Assembly: GCF_030732865.1 (NCBI RefSeq)
Contig: NZ_JASHKB010000025.1
Span: 1 to 57,643, forward strand
DNA from: Roseitalea sp. MMSF_3546
Lineage (GTDB): Bacteria > Pseudomonadota > Alphaproteobacteria > Rhizobiales > Rhizobiaceae
Length of the DNA: 57,643 nucleotides
Reading direction: 5' to 3'
Shown here: positions 11,386 through 20,433 of the stretch, piece by piece
Layout of the letters: the number at the start of each line of letters is the position of its first letter
Numbering within the stretch: position 1 is the stretch's first letter
Program-made: the position numbers and the translations under genes
The notes under the pieces: generated by a model
Seen by the model: the letters and a program-made list of their open reading frames with translations, nothing else
What the model was told of the DNA's origin: nothing
Databases searched by the model: none

Positions 11386-11400
11386 CTAATTCATGGTTAA
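11386..11400 (-). promoter_or_regulatory. CtrA-like motif upstream of the M48 protease gene
   Basis: On the minus strand, TTAACCATGAATTAG reads TTAA-N7-TTAG, one base from the alphaproteobacterial CtrA consensus TTAA-N7-TTAA. It lies 58 bp upstream of the protease start codon. Confidence 0.35.
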
Positions 11401-11460
11401 CGAGCGTGACATGCCGGTGACCTTGGCATCGTCATGCGCGCCGAATCTGTCAAAACCGCG

Positions 11461-12207
11461 TCAACTGCGGCCCTGATGTCGACCAAGATAGGCGCGCACC
11501 ACGCCATTGTCATCCATCTCGAGCACATTGCCGAGCGGCCCCTGCGCATGCACGGCACCTTCGGCCAGGAAGACGACGTCGCGGGCGATGCGCCGCGCGT
11601 CCTCCGGCTCGTGGGTGACCATGATGACCGTCATTGCCGTCGATCTGTGCAGATCGGCCACCAGATCGAGCATCGACAGGCGCAAGGCCGGTCCCAGCGA
11701 GCCGAACGCCTCGTCCAGGATCAGCACCGGACAGGCCCGCACGAGCGCCCGCGCCAGCGCCACCCGCTGGCGCTCGCCGCCCGACAATTCGCCGGGCCTG
11801 CGCGCTTCGTAGCCGGCCAGCCCGACGCGGGTCAGCGCCTCCGACAGCCGGGCCCTGTCCCGCGCATCAAGGCGCATGCGCGGCGAAATGCCCAGGCCCA
11901 CATTGGTTCGCACATCCAGATGGGCGAACAGATTGTTCTCCTGAAAGACGCAGGAGACCGGCCGGTTGGCCGGCGCCAGGCTTGTCACGTCCCGCCCGCC
12001 GATACGCACGCGCCCGCTCAAGGGCCGTTCGAATCCCGCGATCAGCGAGATCAGCGTCGACTTGCCCGACCCGCTCGGACCCATCACGGCGGTGATGGCG
12101 GCCGATGCGAAGGCGCAGTCGAACCGCATGCGGGTGGCGCCGGCCCCGGTCCCGTAGGCAAAGCCGAGATCCTCGCAGATCACCCCGCGATCGTCGTCCG
12201 CCTTCAT
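11461..12207 (-). CDS. thiQ: Thiamine/TPP ABC transporter ATP-binding protein
   Basis: The 248-residue ATPase that powers ThiBP. Walker A GPSGSGKST is near residue 44, the Q-loop is in CVFQENNLFAHL, the ABC signature is LSGGERQRVALARALV, Walker B is VLILDEAF and the switch histidine is in VTHEPEDA. One oddity: the D-loop reads GSLGP rather than the usual ALDP, so the conserved Asp is replaced by Gly. The ATG at 12207 overlaps the thiP stop by four bases, marking the last gene of the thiBPQ operon under the TPP riboswitch. A much longer alternative frame upstream is antisense-type noise over thiP. Confidence 0.9.
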   Translation of the reverse strand: MKADDDRGVICEDLGFAYGTGAGATRMRFDCAFASAAITAVMGPSGSGKSTLISLIAGFERPLSGRVRIGGRDVTSLAPANRPVSCVFQENNLFAHLDVRTNVGLGISPRMRLDARDRARLSEALTRVGLAGYEARRPGELSGGERQRVALARALVRACPVLILDEAFGSLGPALRLSMLDLVADLHRSTAMTVIMVTHEPEDARRIARDVVFLAEGAVHAQGPLGNVLEMDDNGVVRAYLGRHQGRS

Positions 12208-13847
12208 CGCCGCCGGCTCCCGCGGTCGCCGCGCCGGCGCGCGAAATGCTCGGCCGCCAGCATCGATGTCATCGTCATCGCCGTCAGGATCAGCGCCAGC
12301 CCGGCAGCGTCCTGCGTGCGATAGCTGCCCATTGTCTGCAGGATCAGATAGGGCAGCGTCTGCACCTCGTTGGAGCCGAACAGCGCGATCACGCCGAGAT
12401 CGCCCAGCGACAGGGCGAAGGCAAAGGCGAGCGCGGCGATCAGTGGCGCCCGCAATACCGGCCAGGTCACCAGCCGCCAGCGTGCCCGGCCCGAAATGCC
12501 CAGATGGGCGCACAGCCTGCCGTGGCGCTCGGCCGAGGCGAGCATGGCCGGCAGCAGCATGCGCGCCGCAAACGGCATGGCCATCGCCGCATTGACCGCG
12601 ACCACCATATAGGGAGCGGCGGCGTAGACATCGCTGACAAGGCGCAGCGCGATGAACCAGCCCGCCGAGATGACGATGGGCGGGACGACCAGGATCAGCG
12701 AAGGCGCCTGCGCGAGCGCCTGCTCGGTCAGCGATGCGGCGCCGTGAAACCGGCGTCGGCCCGCCAGCACGGTCACGCCGCTGCACAGCGCAAACGCCAG
12801 CATCAGCGCGAGCAGGGCGGCCGATGCGCCAAGCGTCAGGCTGGTCGCGGCCGCATCGCGCACCGCCGCCTGTCCGGCGAGCCCGGCAAGATCGCTCGCC
12901 AGCCCGCCCACGGTGACCGCGATGAAGGGGCCGACGACGAAAACGGCGGCGAGCGCGGGCAGCAAGAGCACCGCGACAAGCCACACCCGGCGGTCCGCGC
13001 GCATCGGCCGGCGCGCGCGCTCGCCGGCAACGGAGAACCCCGCCTCCACCGAACCGCCAGCGCCCGCCAGCAGCGCCACGGCCGCGAACGTCACGGCAAG
13101 CTGCAGAAAGGTCAGCACCACGGCCCGAAGCACGTCGAAATCGAAGGTCAGCGCCTGGTAGAGCGCCACCTCCAGCGTCGTCGCGCGCGGCCCGCCGCCG
13201 AGCGTGAGCACCACGGCGAAGGACGTCACGCACAGCATGAACACCAGCGATGCGGCGCTCGCTGCCGCCGGACGTATCAGCGGCCAGTGCACAAAGCGCA
13301 GACGGCTGACCGGCCCCATGCCGAGCTGGCTCGCCAGCCGCTCATACTCGGGCGCGATCGTGGCCAGCGCGCCGAAGACGATCCGTGCGGCGAGCGGCAG
13401 GTTGAAGAACACATGCGCGATCAGGATGCCCGGCAGGCCATAGATCGTCGGCAAGTCGATGCCGGCGGCGCCGAATGCGCCGGTCAGCCAGCCGCGCTCG
13501 CCATAAAGGGCGACGACCCCCAGCACGGCGACGATCTGCGGCAGGGCGAGCGGCAGCGCGAACAGCGCCAGGATGGCGCGGCGCACGGCATTGTCGCGCC
13601 ATTCATGCAGCGCAAGGGCAACGGCGATACCAAGGACCACGGAGATCAGCGTCGAAAGCGCCGCCTGCCACAGCGTGAAGCGCACCGCGCGCCAGACGGT
13701 CGGATCGCTCAGATGGCCGGCGATCGCCGCGCCGGCCCCGGGCGCGGCGGCCTGTGCGACCAGCGCACCGATGGCGACCGCGCACAGCGCGACCAGGAAC
13801 CCGCCGGCCAGCCAGGCGGCCGGCAGGGCGCGCATCGAGGCGATCAT
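12204..13847 (-). CDS. thiP: Thiamine/TPP ABC transporter permease
   Basis: Inner-membrane permease with two fused permease halves, about 547 residues and roughly twelve transmembrane helices. Each half carries the EAA-type loop that meets ThiQ (PEYERLASQLGMGP in the first half, SAERHGRLCAHLGISG in the second). ThiP is characteristically double length, which fits. I use the ATG at 13847, which lies 13 bases after the thiB stop; an ATG at 13889 would overlap thiB by 29 bases and add a charged stretch. It is followed by thiQ with a 4-base overlap. Moves thiamine, thiamine phosphate or TPP delivered by ThiB. Confidence 0.9.
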   Translation of the reverse strand: MIASMRALPAAWLAGGFLVALCAVAIGALVAQAAAPGAGAAIAGHLSDPTVWRAVRFTLWQAALSTLISVVLGIAVALALHEWRDNAVRRAILALFALPLALPQIVAVLGVVALYGERGWLTGAFGAAGIDLPTIYGLPGILIAHVFFNLPLAARIVFGALATIAPEYERLASQLGMGPVSRLRFVHWPLIRPAAASAASLVFMLCVTSFAVVLTLGGGPRATTLEVALYQALTFDFDVLRAVVLTFLQLAVTFAAVALLAGAGGSVEAGFSVAGERARRPMRADRRVWLVAVLLLPALAAVFVVGPFIAVTVGGLASDLAGLAGQAAVRDAAATSLTLGASAALLALMLAFALCSGVTVLAGRRRFHGAASLTEQALAQAPSLILVVPPIVISAGWFIALRLVSDVYAAAPYMVVAVNAAMAMPFAARMLLPAMLASAERHGRLCAHLGISGRARWRLVTWPVLRAPLIAALAFAFALSLGDLGVIALFGSNEVQTLPYLILQTMGSYRTQDAAGLALILTAMTMTSMLAAEHFARRRGDRGSRRR

Positions 13848-13860
13848 CGCGGTGCGGCCG

Positions 13861-14895
13861 TCACCGGCTGAACGCTTCGAGCCATTCATCGACCCATGCG
13901 TCGCGGTTCTCGGCCACGGTTTCGGGGTCGAACAGAAGCGCCCTTTCGGGGTCGACGAGCCGGTCGAAGGCCGGATCGAGCGGGCCGGCGGTCTCGGCGA
14001 CCGGCAGCATCCAGTTGGTTTCGGGGATGATCGACTGGAATTGCGGACCCGTCATGAACGCGAGGAATTGCTGCGACAGCCGATTGTCGGAACCCTGAAC
14101 GGTCTGCGCGGCGACCTCGATCTGCATGTAGTGACCTTCCTTAAAGGCCATCGCCTGGTATCGGTCGGTGCCTTCGGCGATCATGTGATAGGCCGGCGAC
14201 GTCGTATAGGACAGCACCATGGGCACCTCGCCGCCGGTGAACAGGCCGTAGGACTCGGTCCAGCCGGGCGTGACCGTCAGCACCCGCTCGGCGAGCTCGG
14301 CGTAGGCTTGCGGTGCGTCCTCGCCATAAAGGTACCGGATCCACAGCATCAGCCCCAGTCCCGGCGTCGAGGTGCGCGGGTCCTGGATGACGATCTTGTG
14401 CTCGCTGTCGAGCGAAAGGAATTGGGCCATCGACTCCGGCGGATCGGCGATCGCCTCGGTGTCGTAGACCACGGCGAAATAGCCGTAGTCGAACGGCACG
14501 AAGATGTCGTTGTTCCAGCCGCCGGGCACGTCGAGTTCGCCAAGCTCAAGTCCGTGCGGCGCAAAATAGCCCGTCTGCCGCGCCTCGGCCATCAGATTGG
14601 TGTCCAGACCGAGCACGACATCGGCATCGGTGCGCCCGCCCTCCAGCCGCAGCCGGTTGAGCAGCGCCACACCGTCGGCGACGGAGACGAATTGCAGGTC
14701 GCAATCGCATTGCGCCTCGAACGCCTCCTCCACCTGCGGACCCGGCCCCCAGTCGGCGGCGAAGCTGTCATAGGTGTACACGGTCAGGGTCTGCCGTTCG
14801 GCGTCCGCCTCCTGGGCGAGCGCCGGGGCGGGCCCGGCGACGCCGATGGCGACCGCCGCAATGGCGCTGGACGCTACGCGAAAATGGCCGTGCAT
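13861..14895 (-). CDS. thiB: Periplasmic thiamine/TPP-binding protein
   Basis: The 344-residue solute-binding protein of the thiBPQ transporter. It has a Sec signal peptide (residues 1-27, ending PALAQ) followed by [20 protein letters not shown], the usual start of mature ThiB, where the Tyr-rich strand binds the thiazole side. Residues [12 protein letters not shown] and [13 protein letters not shown] are also family-like. First gene of the operon; a TPP riboswitch lies 70 bases upstream and GGAGGTG is seven bases before the ATG. Part of that ribosome site can pair with upstream leader sequence, so control is probably at translation. Confidence 0.93.
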   Translation of the reverse strand: MHGHFRVASSAIAAVAIGVAGPAPALAQEADAERQTLTVYTYDSFAADWGPGPQVEEAFEAQCDCDLQFVSVADGVALLNRLRLEGGRTDADVVLGLDTNLMAEARQTGYFAPHGLELGELDVPGGWNNDIFVPFDYGYFAVVYDTEAIADPPESMAQFLSLDSEHKIVIQDPRTSTPGLGLMLWIRYLYGEDAPQAYAELAERVLTVTPGWTESYGLFTGGEVPMVLSYTTSPAYHMIAEGTDRYQAMAFKEGHYMQIEVAAQTVQGSDNRLSQQFLAFMTGPQFQSIIPETNWMLPVAETAGPLDPAFDRLVDPERALLFDPETVAENRDAWVDEWLEAFSR

Positions 14896-14898
14896 GGC

Positions 14899-14937
14899 GG
14901 CACCTCCTTCATTCGTTTCGATCGGGGATGAGGCGCC
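14899..14937 (-). promoter_or_regulatory. Leader stem that can cover the thiB ribosome-binding site
   Basis: On the minus-strand RNA, GGCGCCUC (14937-14930) can pair with GAGGUGCC (14906-14899), eight pairs with one G-U. The 3' arm is the thiB Shine-Dalgarno sequence. Sitting between the riboswitch aptamer and the start codon, it is a plausible expression platform acting on translation. Confidence 0.45.
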
Positions 14938-14964
14938 GTCGGACCGTCGGCCCGAGCCCGCGTC

Positions 14965-15052
14965 TAATCCCTACGCCGGTGCTAACCGGATCAGGTTCCT
15001 CGGGTTGGCGATGACGCCTCTCAGCCGTTGTCGGCACCCCGTTAGCGCTCCC
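14965..15052 (-). promoter_or_regulatory. TPP riboswitch (THI element) for thiBPQ
   Basis: The minus strand carries the TPP aptamer core in order: ACGGGGTGCC, CTGAGAGG, then ACCTGATCCGGTTAGCACC and GGCGTAGGGA. These are the conserved pyrimidine-sensing (CTGAGA) and pyrophosphate-sensing (ACCTGAT, CGTAGGGA) parts. The placement upstream of thiB means TPP shuts off its own uptake. Confidence 0.95.
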
Positions 15053-15147
15053 ACGATCTAGCATCGCGTCCCGCGCCCGACAAGGCCGCTCCGCCCGTGC
15101 CAAAGGGCGCTCTTGGCGACAGCGGCCCTGGCGCGCTATGGGCGGCC

Positions 15148-15807
15148 ATGAACGATCGACTTGCCAGTCCCCAAAGGGTTGCCGTCCTTCTCGACGGCGA
15201 TCTGGTGCCCACCGCGCGCCTCGCCGCCCAGCTCGAGGGCGCGGTCGCCATCGCCGCCGATGGCGGCATGCGCCATGCCCAGACGCTGGGGCTGGAGCCG
15301 GTCCTTTGGGTCGGCGACTTCGATTCCGCGCCGGCCGAGCTGCGCGCCCGCAACAACCACGTGCCGCGCCGGGATCACCCTTGGCGCAAGTCGATCTCCG
15401 ATGGCGAACTGGCGATCGAGCATGCCCTTGAAAGCGGGGCGCGCGAACTCATCCTGTGCGGCGCGCTGGGCGGAACGCGCAGCGACCACATGCTGTTTCA
15501 CATCCTTTACGCCGACGCGCTGGCGCGCCGGACCGGGACCGCGATCATCCTGACCAGCGGCATCGAGGAGGCCCGCCCGATCCTGCCCGGTCAGACGCTG
15601 GCGCCCGGCCTTCCCGCCGGCACGGTGTTCTCGATCATCCCGCTGACGACGTTGACCGGTCTGACCATCTCGGGCGCCGACTGGCCGCTCGACGGCGTCG
15701 AGGTTGCGCAAGGAAGCTCATTGACTCTGTCCAACATTGCGCGTCAAAACATGGCCGTCACACTCGGGTCGGGAACCGCTGCCATGTTGGCGACGTTGGC
15801 GGTGTGA
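15148..15807 (+). CDS. Thiamine pyrophosphokinase
   Basis: Converts thiamine and ATP to thiamine pyrophosphate and AMP. The 219-residue product has the catalytic domain signature AADGGMRHA followed by WVGDFDSAP (metal-binding aspartates), then KSISDGELAIEHA and GALGGTRSDHMLFH, and the C-terminal thiamine-binding domain (TVFSIIPLTTLTGLTISGADWPL). ATG 15148 is chosen because it begins just before the first strand; an in-frame ATG at 15097 would add residues without similarity. It is divergent from thiBPQ, so import and activation of thiamine are neighbours; no riboswitch precedes this gene itself. Confidence 0.88.
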   Translation: MNDRLASPQRVAVLLDGDLVPTARLAAQLEGAVAIAADGGMRHAQTLGLEPVLWVGDFDSAPAELRARNNHVPRRDHPWRKSISDGELAIEHALESGARELILCGALGGTRSDHMLFHILYADALARRTGTAIILTSGIEEARPILPGQTLAPGLPAGTVFSIIPLTTLTGLTISGADWPLDGVEVAQGSSLTLSNIARQNMAVTLGSGTAAMLATLAV

Positions 15808-15873
15808 CCGTTCACACACCTCGATCCTGTAGACGGGGTAGACATTGGCAGTGGTAACACAGGAGACGATACC

Positions 15874-16137
15874 ATGAAAATTGTAACCACAATTGCCGCC
15901 ATGTTCCTTGCTGGCGCCATGCTGGCAGGCTGCACGACAGGCGAACAAAGGGCGACAGCCGGCGCTGCGCTCGGTGGCGGCATCGCTGCCGTGACGGGCG
16001 GTTCGACAGGCCAGATCATTGCCGCATCGGTGACCGGCGCCGCCGCCGGCGTGCTGCTCGACACGCTCGACAACGGCCGCACCTGCCGTTACCGCAATCC
16101 GAACACCGGCAACACCTTCATCGGCGACTGCCCCTGA
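15874..16137 (+). CDS. Small glycine-zipper lipoprotein
   Basis: An 87-residue lipoprotein: signal peptide with lipobox LAGC (Cys at residue 20), then a glycine-zipper stretch of small residues (GAALGGGIAAVTGG, GAAAGVLLD) of the kind found in outer-membrane 2TM lipoproteins. The C-terminus has two cysteines around CRYRNPNTGNTFIGDCP, which may form a disulfide. CAGGAG lies nine bases before the ATG. Exact function is unknown; similar proteins support outer-membrane stability. Confidence 0.75.
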   Translation: MKIVTTIAAMFLAGAMLAGCTTGEQRATAGAALGGGIAAVTGGSTGQIIAASVTGAAAGVLLDTLDNGRTCRYRNPNTGNTFIGDCP

Positions 16138-16212
16138 CCGGTTCGGAATTGTCCGTGTCCAGGCAGGACCCGCATCAGACGGGGCTTGCCTGACCGTTTG
16201 AGGCATTGATGG

Positions 16213-16237
16213 CCGTCCGGTCCGACCGACCGGACGG
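16213..16237. repeat. Hairpin between the lipoprotein and ABC-F genes
   Basis: CCGTCCGGT (16213-16221) and ACCGGACGG (16229-16237), a perfect 9-bp stem with a 7-base loop. No T run follows, so it is either a weak terminator of the lipoprotein gene or a leader structure of the ABC-F gene, which starts 25 bases later. Confidence 0.5.
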
Positions 16238-16261
16238 TCGTTGGGCGAATGATGGCGAGGC

Positions 16262-18103
16262 ATGGCCGCAGCCGCGCCGCTTATGCGGCTTGAAGACATC
16301 ACGCTGACCTTTGGCGGCAAGCCGCTGCTCGAAGCGGTGTCGTTTTCCGTGCATGCCGGAGAGCGAATGGCGCTGGTCGGCCGCAACGGCTCCGGCAAGT
16401 CGACCCTTCTGAAGATCGCCGCGGGTCTGGTCGAACCCTCGTCCGGAACCGTGACGACCGAGCGCAATGCGACGTTGCGTTATCTGCCCCAGGCGCCCGA
16501 CTTCGGCGACCGGTTAAACCTGCACGATTACGTGGCGAGCGGGCTTGGCCCACTCGACGACCCATTCCGGGCCGACATGATGCTCGACGCGCTCGGGCTC
16601 GACCCGGCCAGGGCGCCGACCGGGCTGTCCGGCGGCGAAGCGCGCCGCGCCGCGCTCGCAAGAACGCTCGCGCCCCGGCCCGACATCCTGCTGCTCGACG
16701 AACCGACCAACCATCTCGACCTGCCGACCATCGAGTGGCTGGAGGGCGAGCTTGCCCGCTCGGCATCGGCGATGATCATCATTTCGCACGATCGCCGGTT
16801 CCTGGAAGATACCAGCGGCGTCACGCTCTGGCTCGACCGTGGCGCGGTGCGCCGCAACAGTCACGGTTTTGCCACCTTCGAGGCCTGGCGCGAGAAGACG
16901 CTCGAGGAGGAAGAGCGCGAACTGCACAAGCTCAAGCGGCAGATCGTCCGCGAGGAGCACTGGCTGACCTATGGTGTGACCGCGCGGCGCAAGCGCAACC
17001 AGCGGCGCCTTGCCGGTCTGCACGACCTGCGCCGGCGCTTCCGCGAGCACGAGCGCGCCCAGGGCAACGCACAGCTCGCGCCGACCGGCACCGAGAGCTC
17101 GGGCAAGCTGATCATCGAGGCCGAAGGGATCGGTAAGACGGTGGGCGAACGCAGGCTGGTCGATGCCTTCTCGATCCGTGTGCACCGCGGCGACCGCATC
17201 GGCATTGTCGGCCCGAACGGCGCAGGAAAGACGACGCTGGTGCGGCTCCTGACCGGCGATCTTGCGCCCGATGCCGGCCGCCTGCGCCACGGCGCCAGTC
17301 TGCATACGGCTGTCGTCGACCAGAACCGCGCCGCGCTCGACCCCGACGAAACCCTCGAACATTTCCTGACCGACGGACGCGGCCAGTCGCTCGTCGTCGG
17401 CGGCGAGCAGAAGCATGTCGCCTCCTACATGAAGGATTTCCTGTTCAAGCCCGAGCAGGCGCGCACGCCGGTTCGCGAATTGTCAGGCGGCGAAAAGGCC
17501 CGGCTCGTGCTCGCGCGCCTGCTGGCGCGGCCGGCCAACCTTCTGGTGCTCGACGAGCCGACCAACGATCTGGACATGGAAACGCTCGACCTGCTGCAGG
17601 AAATGATCGCCGACTTCGACGGCACGGTCCTGCTGGTCAGCCACGATCGCGATTTCCTCGACCGCACGGTCAATGCCGTGATCGCGCCTGACCCGGAGCG
17701 GCCGGGCCGCTGGCTCACCTATGCCGGCGGCTATTCGGACATGGTGGCCCAGCGCGGCAACGGTGCGGGCAAGGGCGAAGCCGGAAAGGGCGATGCCGGC
17801 AAGGCCGCCCGCCGGGAGAAGTCCGAACCGCGCAAGAACAAGCCGCAAAAGCCGGCCGCCGCGCCCGCTAGGCTTTCCTTCAAGCACAAGCATGCGCTCA
17901 AAACCCTGCCCGGCGAGATCGAGGCGGCGACCGCCGAGATCGCCGCGCTCGAAGCGAAAATGGCCCGCCCCGATTTCTTCGCCCGCGACCCGGACGGGTT
18001 TGCCAGGGCGGCCGAAAGGCTCGAGACGCTGCAGCGGCAAAAGGCCGAAAAGGAAGAAAAGTGGCTCGAAATCGAGCTCCTGCGCGAGGAGCTCGAGGGG
18101 TGA
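16262..18103 (+). CDS. ABC-F family ATPase (Uup-like)
   Basis: A 613-residue soluble protein with two ABC ATPase domains and no transmembrane segments. First domain: Walker A GRNGSGKST near residue 40, signature LSGGEARRAALARTL and Walker B ILLLDEPTNHLDLPTIEWLE. Second domain: GPNGAGKTT, ELSGGEKARLVLARLL and LLVLDEPTNDLDMETL. The linker between them is long and basic (HWLTYGVTARRKRNQRR), and the C-terminus is a coiled coil (GEIEAATAEIAALEAKM). These are the marks of Uup, an ABC-F protein acting on ribosomes or on replication-linked structures. The substrate is not readable. It converges on phaB. Confidence 0.9.
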   Translation: MAAAAPLMRLEDITLTFGGKPLLEAVSFSVHAGERMALVGRNGSGKSTLLKIAAGLVEPSSGTVTTERNATLRYLPQAPDFGDRLNLHDYVASGLGPLDDPFRADMMLDALGLDPARAPTGLSGGEARRAALARTLAPRPDILLLDEPTNHLDLPTIEWLEGELARSASAMIIISHDRRFLEDTSGVTLWLDRGAVRRNSHGFATFEAWREKTLEEEERELHKLKRQIVREEHWLTYGVTARRKRNQRRLAGLHDLRRRFREHERAQGNAQLAPTGTESSGKLIIEAEGIGKTVGERRLVDAFSIRVHRGDRIGIVGPNGAGKTTLVRLLTGDLAPDAGRLRHGASLHTAVVDQNRAALDPDETLEHFLTDGRGQSLVVGGEQKHVASYMKDFLFKPEQARTPVRELSGGEKARLVLARLLARPANLLVLDEPTNDLDMETLDLLQEMIADFDGTVLLVSHDRDFLDRTVNAVIAPDPERPGRWLTYAGGYSDMVAQRGNGAGKGEAGKGDAGKAARREKSEPRKNKPQKPAAAPARLSFKHKHALKTLPGEIEAATAEIAALEAKMARPDFFARDPDGFARAAERLETLQRQKAEKEEKWLEIELLREELEG

Positions 18104-18174
18104 GCGATTACAAGTCAGTCATGTGACTGACATCGGTTCAATCGCCTGGCCGCCCAAGCCGGTGGCATGCCGCA

Positions 18175-18897
18175 TCAGCTGAAGAACTGCCCACCATTCG
18201 CCGAGATCGTCGAGCCGGTGATGAAGCCCGCATCGTCCGAGGCCAGGAAAGCCACGCAGCGGGCGATCTCTTCGGGCTCGCCCAGCCGCCCGGCCGGGAT
18301 TTGCGCGATGATCTGCTCGCGCACCTTTTCGGGCACCGCCATCACCATCTCGGTCGCGATGTATCCGGGGCAGACCGCATTGACCGTGATGTTGTTGCGC
18401 GCGCCCTCTTGGGCGAGGCTGCGCACGATGCCGATGTCGCCGGCCTTTGTCGCCGCGTAATTGGTCTGCGCGAACTGGCCCTTCTGGCCGTTGACCGAAC
18501 TGATGACGATCACCCGGCCGAACTTGCGTTCGCGCATGCCCGGCCAGACCGGATGGATGGTGTTGAACACGCCGGTCAAATTGGTGTCGATCACCTCTTT
18601 CCACTGCTCGGGCGTCATCTTGTGAAACGGTGCGTCGCGCGTGATGCCGGCATTGGCGACGACCACCTCGATCGGGCCGAGATCGGCCTCGACCTTCTCG
18701 ATGCCGGCCTTGGATTCGTCATAGTCGGCGACGTTCCACTTGTAGGTCGCAATGCCGGTCGCCTCGGTGAAGGCCCGGGCCTTTTCGTCATTGCCCGCAT
18801 AGGTGGCCGCGACCGTATAGCCGGCATCCTTCAGCGCCTTGGAAATCGCCTCGCCGATCCCGCGCGTTCCTCCCGTGACAAGCGCCACTTTGCTCAT
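18175..18897 (-). CDS. phaB: Acetoacetyl-CoA reductase
   Basis: NADPH-dependent reductase making (R)-3-hydroxybutyryl-CoA for polyhydroxybutyrate. The 240-residue SDR has the Rossmann motif TGGTRGIG, the NAG motif (VVANAGITRD) and the catalytic Ser...YAATK near residue 150, with the PhaB-typical SSVNGQKGQFAQTNYAATKAG context. The C-terminus SANGGQFFS region also fits PhaB rather than FabG. GGGAGGAGAACC precedes the ATG at 18897; the upstream open frame is a shadow. It is downstream of phaA on the same strand, with a 97-base spacer full of 7-base repeats. No phaC is in this window. Confidence 0.93.
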   Translation of the reverse strand: MSKVALVTGGTRGIGEAISKALKDAGYTVAATYAGNDEKARAFTEATGIATYKWNVADYDESKAGIEKVEADLGPIEVVVANAGITRDAPFHKMTPEQWKEVIDTNLTGVFNTIHPVWPGMRERKFGRVIVISSVNGQKGQFAQTNYAATKAGDIGIVRSLAQEGARNNITVNAVCPGYIATEMVMAVPEKVREQIIAQIPAGRLGEPEEIARCVAFLASDDAGFITGSTISANGGQFFS

Positions 18898-18919
18898 GAT
18901 TGGTTCTCCTCCCTCTAGA

Positions 18920-18987
18920 GTCGGTCGTCGGTCGTCGCTCGCCCGTCGACTGGCCCTTCGACCAACGACCCACGAACCACGACCGAC
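18920..18987. repeat. Heptad repeat and inverted repeat in the phaA-phaB spacer
   Basis: GTCGGTCGT occurs twice in overlapping tandem at 18920-18928 and 18927-18935 (period 7), and its reverse complement ACGACCGAC is at 18979-18987. The phaA-phaB mRNA could fold these into a hairpin. Similar words (GGTCGTCGGTCG) recur downstream of phaR at 21051. Confidence 0.6.
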
Positions 18988-18994
18988 GTGTGGA

Positions 18995-20170
18995 TCAATC
19001 CCGTTCCACGCACATCGCAACGCCCATGCCGCCGCCGATGCACAGCGTGGCAAGGCCCTTCTTGGCGTCGCGGCGGGCCATTTCGAACAGCAGCGTGTTG
19101 AGCACGCGCGCGCCCGAAGCCCCGACCGGATGGCCGATGGCGATCGCGCCGCCATTGACGTTGACGATCTCGGGGTTCCAGCCCATGTCCTTGTTGACCG
19201 CGCAGGCCTGGGCGGCGAAGGCCTCGTTGGCTTCGACCAGATCGAGATCGTCGACCTTCCAGCCGGCCTTCTCCAGCGCCTTGCGCGAGGCGGGAATCGG
19301 CCCGGTGCCCATGATCTGCGGGTCGACGCCGGCGGTCGCCCAGGAGACGATCCGCGCCATCGGTGTGATGCCGCGCCTTTCGGCTTCCGCCGCGCTCATC
19401 AGCACCGCCGCCGCGCCGCCATCATTGATGCCAGACGCGTTCGCCGCCGTGACCGTGCCTTCCTTGTCGAAGGCCGGCCGGACCTTGCCGACACCGTCCA
19501 TCGTCACGCCGTGCTTGATGTATTCGTCCTCCTCGACGACCGTCTCGCCCTTGCGGTGCTTGACGGTGTGGGCGACGATCTCGTCCTTGAACTTGCCGGC
19601 CTTCTGCGCCGCTTCGGCCTTGTTCTGGGAGGCGACGGCGAACTCGTCCTGCTGGTCGCGGGTGAGTTGCCACTGGCGCGCCACGTTCTCGGCCGTGTTG
19701 CCCATGTGATAGCCATAGAACGCATCCATCAGCGCGTCCTTGAGCATGGTGTCGACCAGCTTGACGTCGCCCATCTTGGTGCCGCCGCGCAGGTGCTGGC
19801 AGTGCGGCGCCATGGACATGGATTCATGGCCACCGGCGACCACGATCGCCGCGTCGCCCAGCGCGATCTGCTGCATGCCGATCGCCACCGCGCGCAGGCC
19901 CGAACCGCAGAGCTGGTTGATGCCCCAGGCCGTCGTCTCCTGCGGGCAGCCGGCCTCCATCGCCGCCTGGCGCGCCGGGTTCTGCCCCTCGCCGGCGGCG
20001 AGGATCTGCCCCATGATCACCTCGTCGACTTCCTTCGGATCGACGCCTGCGCGCTCCAGCGCGCCCTTGATCGCGGTCGCGCCCAACTCGTGCGCCGGAA
20101 CGGTGGCGAACGATCCGTTGAACGCGCCGACGGGCGTGCGCGCTGCGCTGGCGATGACGATTGGCTGCAT
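18995..20170 (-). CDS. phaA: Acetyl-CoA acetyltransferase (beta-ketothiolase)
   Basis: Condenses two acetyl-CoA into acetoacetyl-CoA, the first step of polyhydroxybutyrate synthesis. The 391-residue biosynthetic thiolase has the acyl-accepting Cys in [11 protein letters not shown] near residue 88, the catalytic His in [10 protein letters not shown] near residue 347 and the second Cys in [11 protein letters not shown] near residue 377. Its length is exactly that of PhaA/AtoB thiolases. It is followed on the same strand by phaB and is divergent from phaR; a candidate PhaR operator lies 124 bp upstream of its ATG. Confidence 0.95.
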   Translation of the reverse strand: MQPIVIASAARTPVGAFNGSFATVPAHELGATAIKGALERAGVDPKEVDEVIMGQILAAGEGQNPARQAAMEAGCPQETTAWGINQLCGSGLRAVAIGMQQIALGDAAIVVAGGHESMSMAPHCQHLRGGTKMGDVKLVDTMLKDALMDAFYGYHMGNTAENVARQWQLTRDQQDEFAVASQNKAEAAQKAGKFKDEIVAHTVKHRKGETVVEEDEYIKHGVTMDGVGKVRPAFDKEGTVTAANASGINDGGAAAVLMSAAEAERRGITPMARIVSWATAGVDPQIMGTGPIPASRKALEKAGWKVDDLDLVEANEAFAAQACAVNKDMGWNPEIVNVNGGAIAIGHPVGASGARVLNTLLFEMARRDAKKGLATLCIGGGMGVAMCVERD

Positions 20171-20293
20171 GATGCGTCTCCTCGGACAAGCTGACGGTTA
20201 CGACACGGCAAGGCGCTTGCCGCGGGCGTGGTTTGCCACAGATTCTGGCACATGCCTATTGGGTAAAGGGCTATAGGCGAAGATGGAAGACCT

Positions 20294-20312
20294 GCAGCAT
20301 CGACCATGCTGC
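20294..20312. promoter_or_regulatory. Candidate PhaR operator between phaA and phaR
   Basis: GCAGCAT-CGACC-ATGCTGC, a perfect 7-bp inverted repeat with a 5-base spacer, in the divergent phaA/phaR region. PhaR of Paracoccus and Rhodobacter binds TGC-rich palindromes of the CTGC/GCAG type, which this resembles. Position suits repression of both phaAB and phaR. Confidence 0.5.
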
Positions 20313-20433
20313 GAGCGCTTTGGTGCGTTGCAAGAAACGCTTTGAATTCGGCCAAATCCCACGCTACTGTTTCATCGAGCGACATAAATGTCAGGGGCGC
20401 TGACATGGCCCGATGCCGATAGAGGAGGTCGCA

